Below are positions 1-10,940 of a stretch of 64,000 bases of DNA, in pieces. Below the pieces are notes generated by a model, which saw only the letters and a list, made by a program, of their open reading frames with translations, did no database searches and was not told the DNA's origin. The first letter of the stretch is position 1. Every line of letters starts with the position of its first letter. Made by a program: the position numbers and the translations under genes. The stretch lies in NCBI GenBank assembly GCA_051453625.1, contig JBOZIK010000001.1, positions 205,830,525 through 205,894,524 of the forward strand, written 5' to 3'. The stretch is from Welwitschia mirabilis (Eukaryota; Gnetophyta; Gnetopsida; Welwitschiales).

Positions 1-188
1 ATTGAGAACCCTAGATGGCAGATGAATAGGATCTTTTAAAAAAGATGCAAGATAATATTATAAATGAATCCATACTTAAACAATACTTGCATATAATAAT
101 TAACTAATCCAAAATGTGCATAAAATAGGAAAATAATAGGAGTAAAGAAATAATGACTAAAAGCATAGAAATACCAAATATATACACA

Positions 189-200
189 CTATATTTATAG
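189..200 (-). promoter_or_regulatory. TATA-like box of repeat D copy 1
   Basis: The minus strand reads CTATAAATATAG here, about 1.37 kb from the inferred LTR start. The second copy has CTATAAATTTATA at the matching place. Conservation in an LTR-like unit makes it the probable core promoter (U3/R boundary). Transcription itself is inferred. Confidence 0.4.
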
Positions 201-312
201 TGGTTCAAAAAATACCCTACTTTACTCTCGACGATTAGCTTATCCAAAACCTAGAATTAGAATCTTTGTTACTTTAATAGGTATTTTAGGTTTACCTGTA
301 ACCTTTACAAAT

Positions 313-415
313 GGACTTTTCTAGACTTAGTCTCAAGTTTTGAATAGATTTTTTAAGGCTTAATCTCAACATTTCAAGAGATTTTTCAAGGCCTAGTATC
401 AACCTTTCACAAAAT
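313..415. repeat. about 34-bp tandem repeat, 3 units
   Basis: Units begin at 313, 347 and 380. Each carries GACTTTTCAAGGCTTAGTCT or a close variant followed by CAACCT. Copy 2 of repeat D has four such units, so the unit number differs between copies. Confidence 0.7.
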
Positions 416-830
416 AAAGTAGTGATATAATGATACCTACAGAGCACAGATATCACTCATTTTTAATTTAGTAGATTTGATAGACCTCTTCTCCTATAGA
501 TGTAAAAATGAATGAAGCTCTCAATCTGACCTTAAACGTAGAGATAATACCAATGGTAAATCTTTTTCAGTTAGAAATATAGATGCTAAGATACAATAGT
601 CAAAATTACAAGATTACAATACTTGATCCTTCAGATCTAATAGATCCACCCAAATGAAGATCATTTCCAAAAGATCCTTGAATTATCTATGTCTTAGCTA
701 TTTATATTAGAAGGATTTTAGGATTTATAACATTTGAAATTCACTTCAAATGGCTATACATGACTAAAAAATAGGTACCTAATGGCTATATAATGGATAT
801 ATAATGATTATAAAATTTTAATTCCATTCC

Positions 831-1425
831 ATCTGGTCGACTCCTCAAAAGTTTGGTCGACTCCTTCTAGTTCTGTAACTTACACAGGTTGCCCAATTGA
901 GAAATTTAGTTATCTTAAATTCTTGCAGCTCCCTGTCTTGTCGACCCTAGTTTGGTCTCCTACTACATTATCCAGTTACTTACTTCTCCTGATAAAAATT
1001 CTTTTTAGTTTTCAGCATCAGGGTTAGTTAACCCCTTCATGTATCTGGTTGATCCCATAATGATCTATTTAGGTGTATTGGCTACATAATGCTTAGGTCT
1101 AGTCAACTCTACCATAGGTCTAGTTGACTCCTTGATAATTAGTTCGAGAGTACTATTCCTTGGTTCATAGATCCGATCAACTCCATCATAGGTTTGATTG
1201 ACCCCTTGTTATTTAGGTCGGGGATATTGCTTATTAGATTATCGAATCTAATCGACCCCATAAAGTTCTAGTCGATCCCTTGCCATTCAATTCAAGGGAA
1301 CTAGTTCTTAAGATTACAGGTCTGATAAACCCCATCAAAAATTCAGTTGAGTAGTTCATTCTCTATCTACTTCAGGTGTGATTGATCCCTTAAAAATCTA
1401 GTTGACCTCTCAAGAGGGTAAAAGA
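831..1425. repeat. field of degenerate GGTCGACC-type motifs
   Basis: Two near-exact GGTCGACTCC motifs lie at 835-844 and 855-864. They are followed by many decayed forms such as TTGTCGACCC, GTTGATCCC, AGTCAACTC, AGTTGACTCC, ATCGACCCC and AGTCGATCCC, spaced roughly 20-50 bases and often in pairs. The core GGTCGACC is its own reverse complement. Most variation is C/T or G/A, as expected from decay of methylated cytosines. The same field recurs at 26271-26795. Confidence 0.7.
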
Positions 1426-1573
1426 ACTGATAGGTTTCTAGTGCTTAGAAATTGATGGTTTTGGTTTCATCTTTTAACCAATAAATAATTTAACATCTTT
1501 TGCATAAGATACATAAAATTTACTATATAAAAAAACATTAATTTGATATCAATTGGAAAAACATAATCTAATA

Positions 1574-2579
1574 CCATTTACTACTAGATAATCTAGATGA
1601 GGAACCCGTTCATGAGAAATATAAATACTTTTTAATCCATGATAAAGATGATGCTCATAATTCTCTTGATGATATTTTTAATAAATTCAACAACTTAGAG
1701 AATTAGAGCCAAACTTCATAATAGAAGAAAAATATAGTCATAAATAATGATTAAAAAAGTAAAAAACAACCCAATGAAATAATTATAAAGATAACAATGA
1801 AGAAAATGATCAAAATAAAGGACACATAGAGATTTATTAAAACTTCATAGAGGATGGACTTGTTTATTTTACCTCTACTTCTCCATCATTTTCATTTATG
1901 CATTCACGTACAACTTTAAATCACATTATTTCTTTCACTTCTACTTCCACTTCCACATATTTTATGACTTTGATAATGATAACATTTTTCCATCTTGTCC
2001 ATTTGAATATTCATGTAGTTTTCAAATCCACATTCCTTTCCTTCACTTTCATGAAACTCATAATTTTTAAAATTATATTCCTACTTTTTTAATCTCTTCC
2101 TTTTAAAAATCCATATGATACTCAAAGTAACATCCTTTTCTTTTTTTATGAATTCCACTTTACCTTGTGTTTCTAATGATTATTCTTTTCAAAAGTTTGA
2201 TTTGAAATATTTTGAAACTTTAAATTGGAATAAACCTTATCTTTTTTATGATAATCCATGGTTAGAAGTAAATATTAAGGTGATTTTTAATCTTATTAAA
2301 GATCCTATAAAGCCCTAAAAAACATCTTGGATGTCATTCTTTAAGTAGTACCTTGATTGAATTTCATAATGATAGTCATGATTTTAAATGTTTTAATAAG
2401 AAATTATTTATCAATGAAATTCATAATTTCTTCATCTCTTATTTGGATTTTAAAATTTATTTTACCAAATTTTTATCATTTTACTCTTTTTTTCTCTAAC
2501 TAATTTTACTTTAAAATGATTGTATACCTTTTATGTTTTATCAATTTGTTTCTATATGATTTAACCCTTATTTTTCTAA
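1574..2579. other. unassigned AT-rich segment, probable decayed retroelement coding DNA
   Basis: This lies between repeat D and the recognisable tail of Athila-like element A. Short open stretches exist on + (1898-2092 and 2115-2318). The second contains the residues NKPYLFYDN, which weakly resemble the PYLF segment ahead of the Athila integrase zinc-binding region. The spacing to the integrase tail is too short, so a deletion would be required. I do not recognise a protein with confidence. Confidence 0.3.
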
Positions 2580-2790
2580 AAAGTACAATACCAGAGTGCA
2601 TCTTTTATAGAACTAGTTAAATCTCATAATGATTAGGTCCTTATCATTTAGAAAAAGCACATCTTAAATGGCTTATTGAAATCTCCAATTTGAATACTTA
2701 CAAAATTCAAAATTTAATAGATAAAAGGTTAAAAATCATTAACATCCATATTGATCAAATATTAAACATGATATAAGTAGTTGTCTTGGA
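2580..2790 (+). pseudogene. Athila-like integrase C-terminal remnant (element A)
   Basis: In one frame from about 2633 the translation reads GPYHLEKAH, then IEISNLNT and a KRLKI block. This matches the order of the integrase tail in Athila-like Ty3/gypsy elements (a GPF/Y-like block, then a substrate-specific segment ending near NGQRLK). Element B carries the same segment at 54060-54180, with IEVLDLDT and KVNGQ. Only the last part of the pol polyprotein is left; protease, RT, RNase H and the integrase core are missing upstream. Placement of this fragment just before a B-like noncoding tail and LTR supports the assignment. Confidence 0.55.
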
Positions 2791-5132
2791 TTTCTCTTTT
2801 GCCATTATCTAAATTCTTCCTTAGCCAATTATTTTGGTAACATCATACTATCACTTAAACATATTTAACTTGACTAATATTTTAATTTATAAAATCGCCA
2901 TGACTATTAAATGTTTTACTTGGGTGTTTAAAAGCAATAAGATTGGATTTATCTAATCTTAAGATAGTAATATTTTTATGAACTTCATTTCAAATAAAGA
3001 TGACTTGATTCCTTTATTCTCTCTCAATGGTATAAGTCTTTAGTTGTTTAGATGTTCTTCCTTATTTCTCATCTTATTACTTATCCTTATCTTTATGAGT
3101 ACTTGGTTATGTGAAATTTATTTCTTTACTTCTATTAAATAATATAAAATAAAGAAAACAAAATAAAAAAATAATGACCATGATCTTTTTTTGTACCTAA
3201 GCTAAAAACATGATCACCATGATGTCCTACCATAAGTGCACTAAGGTAAATGTTTTTAAGAGAAGCCTTTAGCAATGTGATATAGTAGCTATGGGAACTT
3301 TACCGGGGTATTAGTTAGCCATGCTATGTGGGTTCAGACTTCTTTAATAGTGATGTTACCCCCCTCATCATAGAAAAATACTTTTTTACTTAGATGCTAT
3401 GGGATCAATGATGTCCTAATATCATTAGAGGTATTGCTTATTTTCTAAACTTATTGTGCATATAATTCTTCTACGTGATCATTTTACTTTTTTGAATTCT
3501 AGTGTTACTTGGGAAGTGAGTAGGTGAGTTAATTTCTAAGTATCTTTTGATCTTAGCATCTATTAATTAATAACATTAGACATATTGACATCATTATAAT
3601 CATTACCCATTTGAGTGGTACTTTCTAAAGATTTTTATATTATGTCATGCATGATTAATCAAGTAATTTTATGATTTCTACTAAAGGACTTTACTAAGTT
3701 GAAAGTTTAGGTAGATAAACAATCTTTTTCATGTTTTTAGTTGTCCATTTTCATCATGATTTTCTTAGTTATTTTGTTTGGAACATTTTAAATCATTTTC
3801 ATATCTTTTTTCATATAATAATTAGTAGTTGATCATTTGGTATTTTTCTAATTGTCTTTTTATTTTTACTCACTGGTTTTTTATCCATAAGGATTTTTTT
3901 TTTTTTTGCACTTTAATGATGCATTCCTTTTACTATGATTGATGATGTTCCTTTCATTTTATGATGATGTTTTCCCCCCCATATATTTGCTTTTGAGTTT
4001 GCATACATCCACTTACAAATCTGAAAGACTTATTGAGTTTGAGCACATTTAAGGATTTTGTTTAGCATTGCTTCATTCTCCTTGGTGCATTATCATGGCC
4101 TTATCCTTTTCCTTCTTTTGAGTTCTTTCCACATTTTTACTTCTTTACTAAGATTAGTTTGATGGTAACTCCTAGCTTTCATCCATATTTTAGACTTTAT
4201 GATAAGTTTTTGAGGATTCACTATTTCTATCATTGATTATTTGATTCTACTTGGACTTTGTTATTTTTTTAGATTCTTGTTTTTCTAAGTGTCATCCCAT
4301 GTATGTTGTTTCCATGACAACGTAAATGACATAGCTCTTTTTAGCTTATTTTAATATAAGACACATTTATTTTTTTGTGGGGGAACTGAACAAATTTCTA
4401 AGAAATCTTTGAGATACTTGAGCAAAAATTTTAGTTATGAGGATTATTTTAAGTTTTCATGATACATATATATGATGTGATGATCAATTTATGATTTCAT
4501 ATTATTAGTGTTATATGAATATGGATATTATTTAGTAGTTCATAACAACACAATTAAAAAACATTCTTGTAGGTATGATCTAGGATAATCAAGAAATCCT
4601 AAAAAAAGAAATAATACTATGATTTTTTTTTGAATTTTTTTCTTGTATATTTTATTTTAAACTCACTGATAGATTTGTATCTAATTTTTTTATACATATC
4701 ATTCTGAGTATTACTACCTCTATTTATGCATACACATCATCATTTTTTTAATTCATCATGGTTACATCTTATGATTATTGTTGTGTATGAAATGTAATTA
4801 TTATATTATGATGTCTTAAACATTTTAAGTAAGGGGCTAACAAAAATGTCAATAGTTATATTTTTCTAATGATCATGTTTACAAACATCTAACTTTTATT
4901 CTAATTTTATAAGCATGTTATCCCTTATGTCATCCAAACAACAGCTAGAATGACATATCTATTATGCATCTTATAGAGGTATGATGTTAGCTAATTAGTT
5001 TTTTTCAAATATTTAATCCTACATGATAAATATTTTAAAACTTAATTTATGTTTTCCTTAGTTACTAATTATCTTGGTTAAATTAACTTGAAATATTATT
5101 AATTGCTTACTTTATCAATGACTAATAAGGCT
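2791..5132 (+). other. noncoding 3' region of Athila-like element A
   Basis: This matches the region after integrase in element B. Shared runs include AATGACCATGATCTTTTT at 3173 with its counterpart at about 54545, the AGTAGGTGAGTT block at 3518 with 54879, and TAGATTTGTATCTAATTTTT near 4671 with 57676. The interval is about 1.7 kb shorter than in B. The missing part corresponds to B's third ORF, which I cannot find here. No coding region is visible. Confidence 0.55.
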
Positions 5133-5145
5133 AAGTAGGGAAATA
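5133..5145 (+). promoter_or_regulatory. polypurine tract of element A
   Basis: AAGTAGGGAAATA sits immediately before the TGTTG start of the LTR. Element B has AAGTGAAAGACCA at the same place before its 3' LTR. Plus-strand priming is the known role of such tracts. Confidence 0.55.
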
Positions 5146-6486
5146 TGTTGCAATGCCAATTTTTAGGAATTTGATGGGGTATTTTAAGTGCTTTTATAAG
5201 AAATTTATATAATTTTATATGCATTTATAATAATTATGAAGAGTTTATAGGATGGTCAAAGAAACATGCAATTCTTAACATATTTTGAGGGATTTCATGC
5301 ATATTTTGATATCTAGTGTTTTGGAGGAAGATCAATAATGTAGAAGGCAAATTTCTTTTAGCAAGAAAGATAAGAAAGACTATCATACCCATTGTTAATC
5401 CCACTATCATCCCCATGATATTTATAATGATAACACTTTAGTAGCTAATTCCAATGTTGATGTGAACTAGAGCTAGAAGCCAATGATTTTCTTTTTCTAA
5501 GGATGTATTATTTCTAGTGTTGTCACCATAACATGTAAGATGAAAACATGTGTGGAGTCAAATACAAGGATAACTATGGAGCTAGAAGCTAATGACTCAT
5601 CTATTATTACAAGGAATCATCCCCAATTCCATCCCCATAATAGTCAGGAGGATAATGATTTTGTATAAATGAAATTAAATTATCTTTTAATGGGGTCATG
5701 CACCTCATTTAAGCTACTAGGGTTTCTCCTATAAGGTTACAGTTCTAGAACCTTTAATGTAAAACTATAAATACCTCCCTTGTCCTCACTTCTAAGTCAT
5801 CTTTTGTATCAAATATTCTTATGATAAGAGATTAAAGAATAAAAGATCCATCTCATGCTATAGAGAGAAGTCTTCCTTAGTATTATGATATGTATTCTCC
5901 ATTGAGGTGTTGTTACTTTGTTTATAAATGGATGTTAATTTATGATCAGTACAAGAACTATTTTCACTTTTATTATGTGAACCTCCCTTATGGTTTAATT
6001 TGATTATGATTTAATGATAGATTCATAGTTTATCTAGAACATAAGGGTAATCTTTATCAAGGTTGACATTATTAGTTTAGATTTGCATTTATTTCATATT
6101 GCATCTCAATAATTGCATATTCTATTTCTTATATCTTATAGAATATGTTGGTTAGGATTAATTAATAATTTTCTTAATTGACTTAAGTAATAATAACTAA
6201 TCTTGGTGACAATAATATCGATGGTTAAATAGATTCATCATTTATTGCATTTGTATTTCATCATCATTCATCTTACCTTGCATTTGCATTGTTCTTTATT
6301 TTCATTTACTAAAGAAAAATGACTAAAAATACTTTGTGAAATCAATTCTCTAATTTCTATTGTAGTGCCTTCAATAGATTATCACATTTGGGTTAACTTC
6401 TATCTATACTAGTACATGTCTTTTTATAAGTATTATGATTTTTAAGTTTTGCCTGAGGACTTAGATATTGCAAAATTCATATTATA
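5146..6486 (+). repeat. 3' LTR of Athila-like element A
   Basis: The LTR starts TGTTGCAATGCC and ends near 6486 by alignment with LTRs of elements B and C. Shared blocks are ATTTGATGGGGTATTTTAAG at the start, the ATAAGAGAT-to-GATCCATC block after the promoter, AAGGTTGACATTATTAGTTT at about 6060, and a terminal block ending GCAAAATTCATATTATA. It is closer to the LTR of C than to that of B. The end coordinate is soft by a few bases. No partner 5' LTR is in the window. Confidence 0.75.
5766..5773 (+). promoter_or_regulatory. TATA box in LTR of element A
   Basis: TATAAATA, followed by a pyrimidine-rich CCTCCCTTGTCCTCACTTCT, is conserved in position in LTR C (minus strand, at the T insertion point). 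It is the likely core promoter of this LTR family. Confidence 0.6.
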
Positions 6487-6703
6487 AAAAGTTTTGTTTT
6501 GTAGTTTTTGGGAGACAAATCATACTTATCATTATCATGAAAAGGCTATGAAGAATCAAACTTGATAAAGAGATTTCATTACCACTCATGAAATGAAAGA
6601 GATTACATCACCATGATTTGATCCATATTGAACTTGTGTAATTAGGATTTAAGGTGGAACTTGTAGTAAATGTTTGAATGAAAGCATTTTATTTATTAAA
6701 ACA
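6487..6703. other. unassigned segment between LTR A and element S1
   Basis: 217 bases with no open frame or repeat that I recognise. It was contiguous with 14976 onward before S1 inserted. Confidence 0.5.
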
Positions 6704-6869
6704 TGTTGATAAGTATATTTTTGATGATTTCACTTGTCAAACATTCTATGTTATGATGTAGACAAATCGTTATAGAAACCTCAGATCTTGATAGGAATTA
6801 TATCAAGATGGATCTTCAAAGACAATATCTTATGAAAAGAATTAGATGCTAAAACTGTAAAATCAATTA

Positions 6870-7265
6870 TTTAAATATTTTTGACAAATTAAAAACATCT
6901 AAAAAGTTAAAGATGTTTCATATGTACTAAATTTTAAATTATAGGCTAAAAGATGACTACTATATTCAAGATATCTAAGCTAAATGTTGAACCCAACACA
7001 TATTGAGACATCTAAATAATTGAATACATCTATACTAAATGAAAATAGGTAATAAAGGTAATTAGATTTTTGACTAAACACTTTACATTTCAACTTAGTT
7101 ATAAACTTGTAAATCATGGATTCGTGATCATAGAGGCCTAAGAATGCTACAAAGAAAATTTCATTAAAATCAAGGCAAATTGATTAAATATGTCTATAAA
7201 AGTATAGATGTTTACAAAAGTGAAGACATCTAAGTAGCATACATTTATAAAGTTTAAAACATCTC
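6870..7265. repeat. AGACATCT/AGATGTCT motif cluster in S1 5' LTR
   Basis: Repeated half-sites in both orientations: ACATCTA at about 6894, AGATGT at 6911, AGACATCTA near 7005, ACATCTA near 7026, TAGATGT at 7205 and AGACATCTA at 7224, separated by short A/T-rich linkers. The partner LTR has the same arrangement with better preserved copies. Confidence 0.65.
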
Positions 7266-7837
7266 AGACCCAAGTTCATGTTGATTAAAACCAAAGTTAC
7301 ACAAGCATATACGTTGATTATCGATTGCATGATTATTACAAAATTAACTAGCTATCTTTCAAGCTAAAATAGCTAGATCTTCCTCATCCTTGTAAATTGT
7401 CAACGTCACAAAAAAAAAGGATATATTTTAGCACTTCATTGATTAATCAGAAATTTAGAGATTTCTTGGCTCTCAACAATCAACATTAAAAAAAACCTTG
7501 CATGAGTAAAAGGAACTCCTCATAAAGAATTAAGGCATCATTGTAAAGAAGCTAGCAGTACTATTATCATTCAATTTTGAATCTTCATTACTACATTATC
7601 CATTCATACTCATGATAACAATAACATTAAGAAGCTTAAATGTTCATCAAAGTAATATTATCAGGCTTGTTTTTGTATTGTATTTTTGAATTACATTATA
7701 AACTAAATTATTATTAAATATTATTGTAAACTTCATTTCTTGAATATTAAATACCATATAAGGTAACTCTTGTAGGGGAGTGAATTTGCTATTGTACTTT
7801 TAGATACTTATTTAATTTAAGATTATTAGTGAGCTAG

Positions 7838-8025
7838 AAAACCATTATTCCCTTGCAAGGAAGAGAGTACTACCTTGCAAAGAGACTCTCACTATTATAA
7901 AGATTTGTAATGCACCCATGAAAATAAGTATTTCCTTGAGGAAAGAGTGATATCTTGTGTAGAGATTCTCATTTATTATAAGATTAGTAATGCACTAGAA
8001 AATCACTATTTCTTATAGGTCAAGA
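7838..8025 (+). repeat. about 80-85-bp tandem repeat in S1 5' LTR
   Basis: Two full units and part of a third. Each unit runs from CACTATTcCCTTG through GAGACTCTCACTATTATAAG to AATGCACC. The same repeat lies at 14607-14800 in LTR2, so it predates the insertion. Confidence 0.6.
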
Positions 8026-8106
8026 ATATTTAGAGGTGTAAGTAGAATCTATCCTCTCTGTGTGAATATACTTAGGCTGGGAAATTACATTATCTTAGTA
8101 AGATAT

Positions 8107-8130
8107 ATTATTATAATAATAATAATAATA

Positions 8131-8165
<35 letters not shown>
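8107..8165. repeat. AAT/ATT trinucleotide microsatellite
   Basis: About eight AAT units followed by about eleven ATT units. The two halves are mutually complementary and could fold into one hairpin. The matching site in LTR2 (about 14877-14890) has only a few ATT units, so the expansion came after insertion. Confidence 0.9.
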
Positions 8166-8251
8166 GATGCATTTTAGTTTTATCATTTTTTTTAAATTTA
8201 ATTTAGTAGAACTCATTCACCCATCCCCTCTAAGTTTAAATGTTCCTCAAG

Positions 8252-8266
8252 TGGTATTAGATGGGG
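8252..8266 (+). promoter_or_regulatory. primer-binding site of S1
   Basis: TGGTATTAGATGGGG begins three bases after the LTR. It resembles TGGTATCAGAGC, complementary to the 3' end of initiator tRNA-Met, the usual primer of copia elements. The CAG-to-TAG change is a transition. S2 has TGGTATTAAAA at the equivalent place. Confidence 0.7.
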
Positions 8267-8429
8267 TACTCATGAAAAGAAGTAACTTCTTTAAGTAAAC
8301 AATAAAAAGGATATCATATATTAGAGCTTCACTCTTAAATGGAATAAACTATGCCTATTAGAAGATAAGGGTGTGTGTGTCCTTATAGTATTTTGAGTTT
8401 TAAGTATGGTAGATCATAGAAGAAGGATA

Positions 8430-10085
8430 GTTAGATCCTATGGGAAATATTACAAATGTTATAGGTAAGACCATTACTCAGATCAAGAAAAGAAAATCCT
8501 AGATAAATGAAGAAAAAGTTGCTTTCATGTATGAATTTAAAGCTAAAAATGCACTTTATTCTACTTCATCTATAGAAGAGTTTAATAGAATTATAGTTTT
8601 CAAGATGATACAATAAATTTAGAATGTTTTAATTGAAACAGATGAAGGAACATCTATTATTAAATAACCTAAGCTTCTAATTTGGACAAATAAATTCAAT
8701 AATCTCAAAATAAACCATGGAGAAAGTATTTATGAGTACATTACTAGATTTTCAAATATTATATATGCCTACATTAGATAAATATTTCAAAAGAAAAGGT
8801 GATTCAAAAGGTTATTAAATCACTAACCCCATATTATACGCTAAAGTTCATAGCTATCAAATAATTTATATATTTTATTACAATGAATATAGAAGAGCTA
8901 TAGATTGCTCTTATGACATATGAAATGAATCTTATTTGAGATGAAGCTTTGAAGAAAAGATCTATTACACTTAAGTCAAGCCAAAGCATGAATCAAAGAT
9001 CAAAAAAAGGTGAAAAAAGAATAGGAAAAATATGATTCTAATGATGAAAATGAGAAACTTACTTTTATTACAGAAAGAGTTAAGAGACTTCTTACATACA
9101 AATACAACAAAAGAAAGTACTCTAGAAAACGACCTAGTTTTTAAGCAAAAGGTAAGTCAAAAGGTGAATCTTTAAATAATGTTTCTTTTTCTGATATTTT
9201 GGAATAAGTATGTTGGGTATGTAGATGATGATATCATATAGCCTCAAAATATCCTAGTACTGATAGATTTCAAGATAAATAATAAAAGAAAGAGTTAAAT
9301 AAAAAGAAATCATTATTCATAGGATGGAATGATGATGATAAAGCAATAAAAGAAGAAACATCAAATAGTAAGAAAGCACATCCCTCATACATGCCATTAC
9401 ACATCTTCAAAAGGAAGATGATGAGATTTAAGAAGAGTATGATTCAGATAGTGAAGATGATTTAGGCATAAGAATTGAAGAAAAGTATATTGTAATTTCT
9501 AAAGAATTTATTAATTTACAAACTTTATGCACTAAAATGAAAAATCTCCTTCATACTTGTGAAGAAGCATTAAAACAATAAAAGATGCTTGCAAACATTT
9601 GTCCACTAAAAATTCATCTCTTAAGCTTGTGGTTAATAGTCTAACATGTGAACTAGAGAATGTAAGATAAACATTTTTAAACTTAAAGAAGATCATCAAA
9701 AGATATATACAAGGTAAAGAAACATTGAATATCATGCTTGAACAAAGCAGAAATCCAAATGACAAGAGTAGCTTGGAACACAATGAAGAGATAAACAATA
9801 GTTTAGCGCCTCTATTTGAAAGGTAAAATTATAAAACAAGGTATGAGAATTTATCATATACAAATAACATAATTTTCTACTATTATCAAAATAGAGATTA
9901 CTATTAGAATAATTTTCTAGTAAAATTTAAAGATATGTATTATGCTAATAATTCCAAGAGGTATGATAGATTAATATGTCATTACATGCAGGACATACTA
10001 AGAAAAGTTTGAATGCCAAAAGATAAATTAGATCTTAAGATCAAGAAGAAGCATATTTAGTGCATTACAAATAAGTACTCAAGGT
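8430..10085 (+). pseudogene. Sirevirus-type gag of S1, many stops
   Basis: Gag forms the particle that packages element RNA. Read across frames, the order is NEEKVAFMYEFKAKNAL (about 8499), SIEEFNRI, EGTSIIK (about 8649), an N-terminal coat-like helix block, then TMNIEEL with LMTYEMNL (about 8881-8940), which matches the UBN2-type gag of Sireviruses. A first knuckle-like CWVC follows near 9212 without its histidine spacing. Next come the coiled-coil segment CEEALKQ, the TLNIMLEQSR block at 9724 and a second CHYM-type knuckle near 9978. The whole is interrupted by at least ten stops, mostly TAG or TAA at positions where the family has CAG, CAA or TGG. S2 gag carries the same TMNIEEL and LKxIL blocks. 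It cannot make a protein. Confidence 0.75.
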
Positions 10086-10940
10086 ACAACACTGATATTA
10101 TAGCTTAATGAAATAATGATCTGTTTGATAATAAGACTAAAAAATTACAAGAAACTAAAGGATATACTAATTCATATAGGAACTTAGGGATTAAACCTTC
10201 CTTGATTAGGTAAAAAAATAGGTAATATCCTTAAAATCTCAATTCATTACATTTATCTTATGAGTTGAGACTATAATCATATGTATCTTGTGTAGTTAAA
10301 TTATGTGTGTGATCTTTAGTGATCTTTATATTCTTGAAGAGTTATAATTATGTTTAAAATATTTGTATATTCTTTTTTAAAAAATCTAGAAATTTTATTA
10401 TGGATATCTTCAACTTTATAAATGTCTCTGATAAAGATGTTTTAAAATTTATAGACATCTTAGAATCAGATAACTTAACTTTTACAGACATCTTCAAAGG
10501 ACTATTATATTATTTTAATTCTTTAAATTAGACAACTTGGTATTTATAGATGTCTTGATAGTAAGAAAATGTATTAAAAAAATTTAATATGAGATATTTT
10601 AAGTTTTATATATGTCTACATTTTGTATTTTATATGTCCTCTATCTTGTAAATAGCTTGATTGTACTATTGTGGAAATAAAAACATGTTAATAGTTAAAG
10701 TTTTAACCCTTTTTAATAGCAAAAGAAACTACAAAAATCTCATTTTCAAGTCCCCACTCAACATGTGTCTCTCCTAGGTAATTTTCAGTGCTTTGTTTAC
10801 TTAAATTTCTCTAGCAAGATATCTTGAACCCTTGCGACATCTAAAGAGAAAGAAAGAATAGATTTTCTCTTGAAACAAATATATTTTTTCATAGTTTCTT
10901 ATATTTTAGTTATTCTTTTGTTAGTTTCTTATTCTATTTT
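10086..10940 (+). other. noncoding spacer with AGACATCT/AGATGTCT cluster (pol deletion site of S1)
   Basis: Pol should begin here but is absent. From 10395 to 10650 there are repeated motifs ATATCTTC, ATGTCT, AGATGT, AGACATCTTAG, CAGACATCTTC, TAGATGTCTTG and ATGTCTACA, the same family as in the LTRs. This may be leader or UTR sequence brought next to gag by the deletion. Confidence 0.5.

Larger units (their letters stand above)
1..1573 (-). repeat. LTR-like repeat, family D, copy 1 (antisense)
   Basis: This stretch aligns along its length with 25477-26937. Shared landmarks in order are a TATA-like block, a run of about 34-bp tandem units, a long field of GGTCGACC-like motifs, and a common end at 1573. 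Read on the minus strand that end is TATTAGATTATG, and the second copy reads TATTGGATTATG; both are one transition from the TGTTGG start common in Ty1/copia LTRs. I therefore read it as an antisense LTR whose 5' end is at 1573 and whose 3' end lies at or before base 1. No polypurine tract or primer site adjoins it, so it is solo or truncated. The length suits a Sirevirus-type LTR, but no coding region is linked to it here. Confidence 0.6.
6704..8249 (+). repeat. 5' LTR of S1
   Basis: Starts TGTTGATAAG and ends CCTCA. It aligns with 13442-14970 throughout and, in reverse, with 19490-20760. It holds a cluster of ACATCTA/TAGATGT motifs (6880-7260), an approximately 84-bp tandem repeat (7838-8025) and a long AT trinucleotide tract absent from the partner LTR. 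Confidence 0.88.

Noticed and set aside
8062-8298. 78-codon frame with a long poly-isoleucine run
   Set aside because: The run is the AAT/ATT microsatellite inside the S1 LTR; the frame is not kept in the partner LTR.
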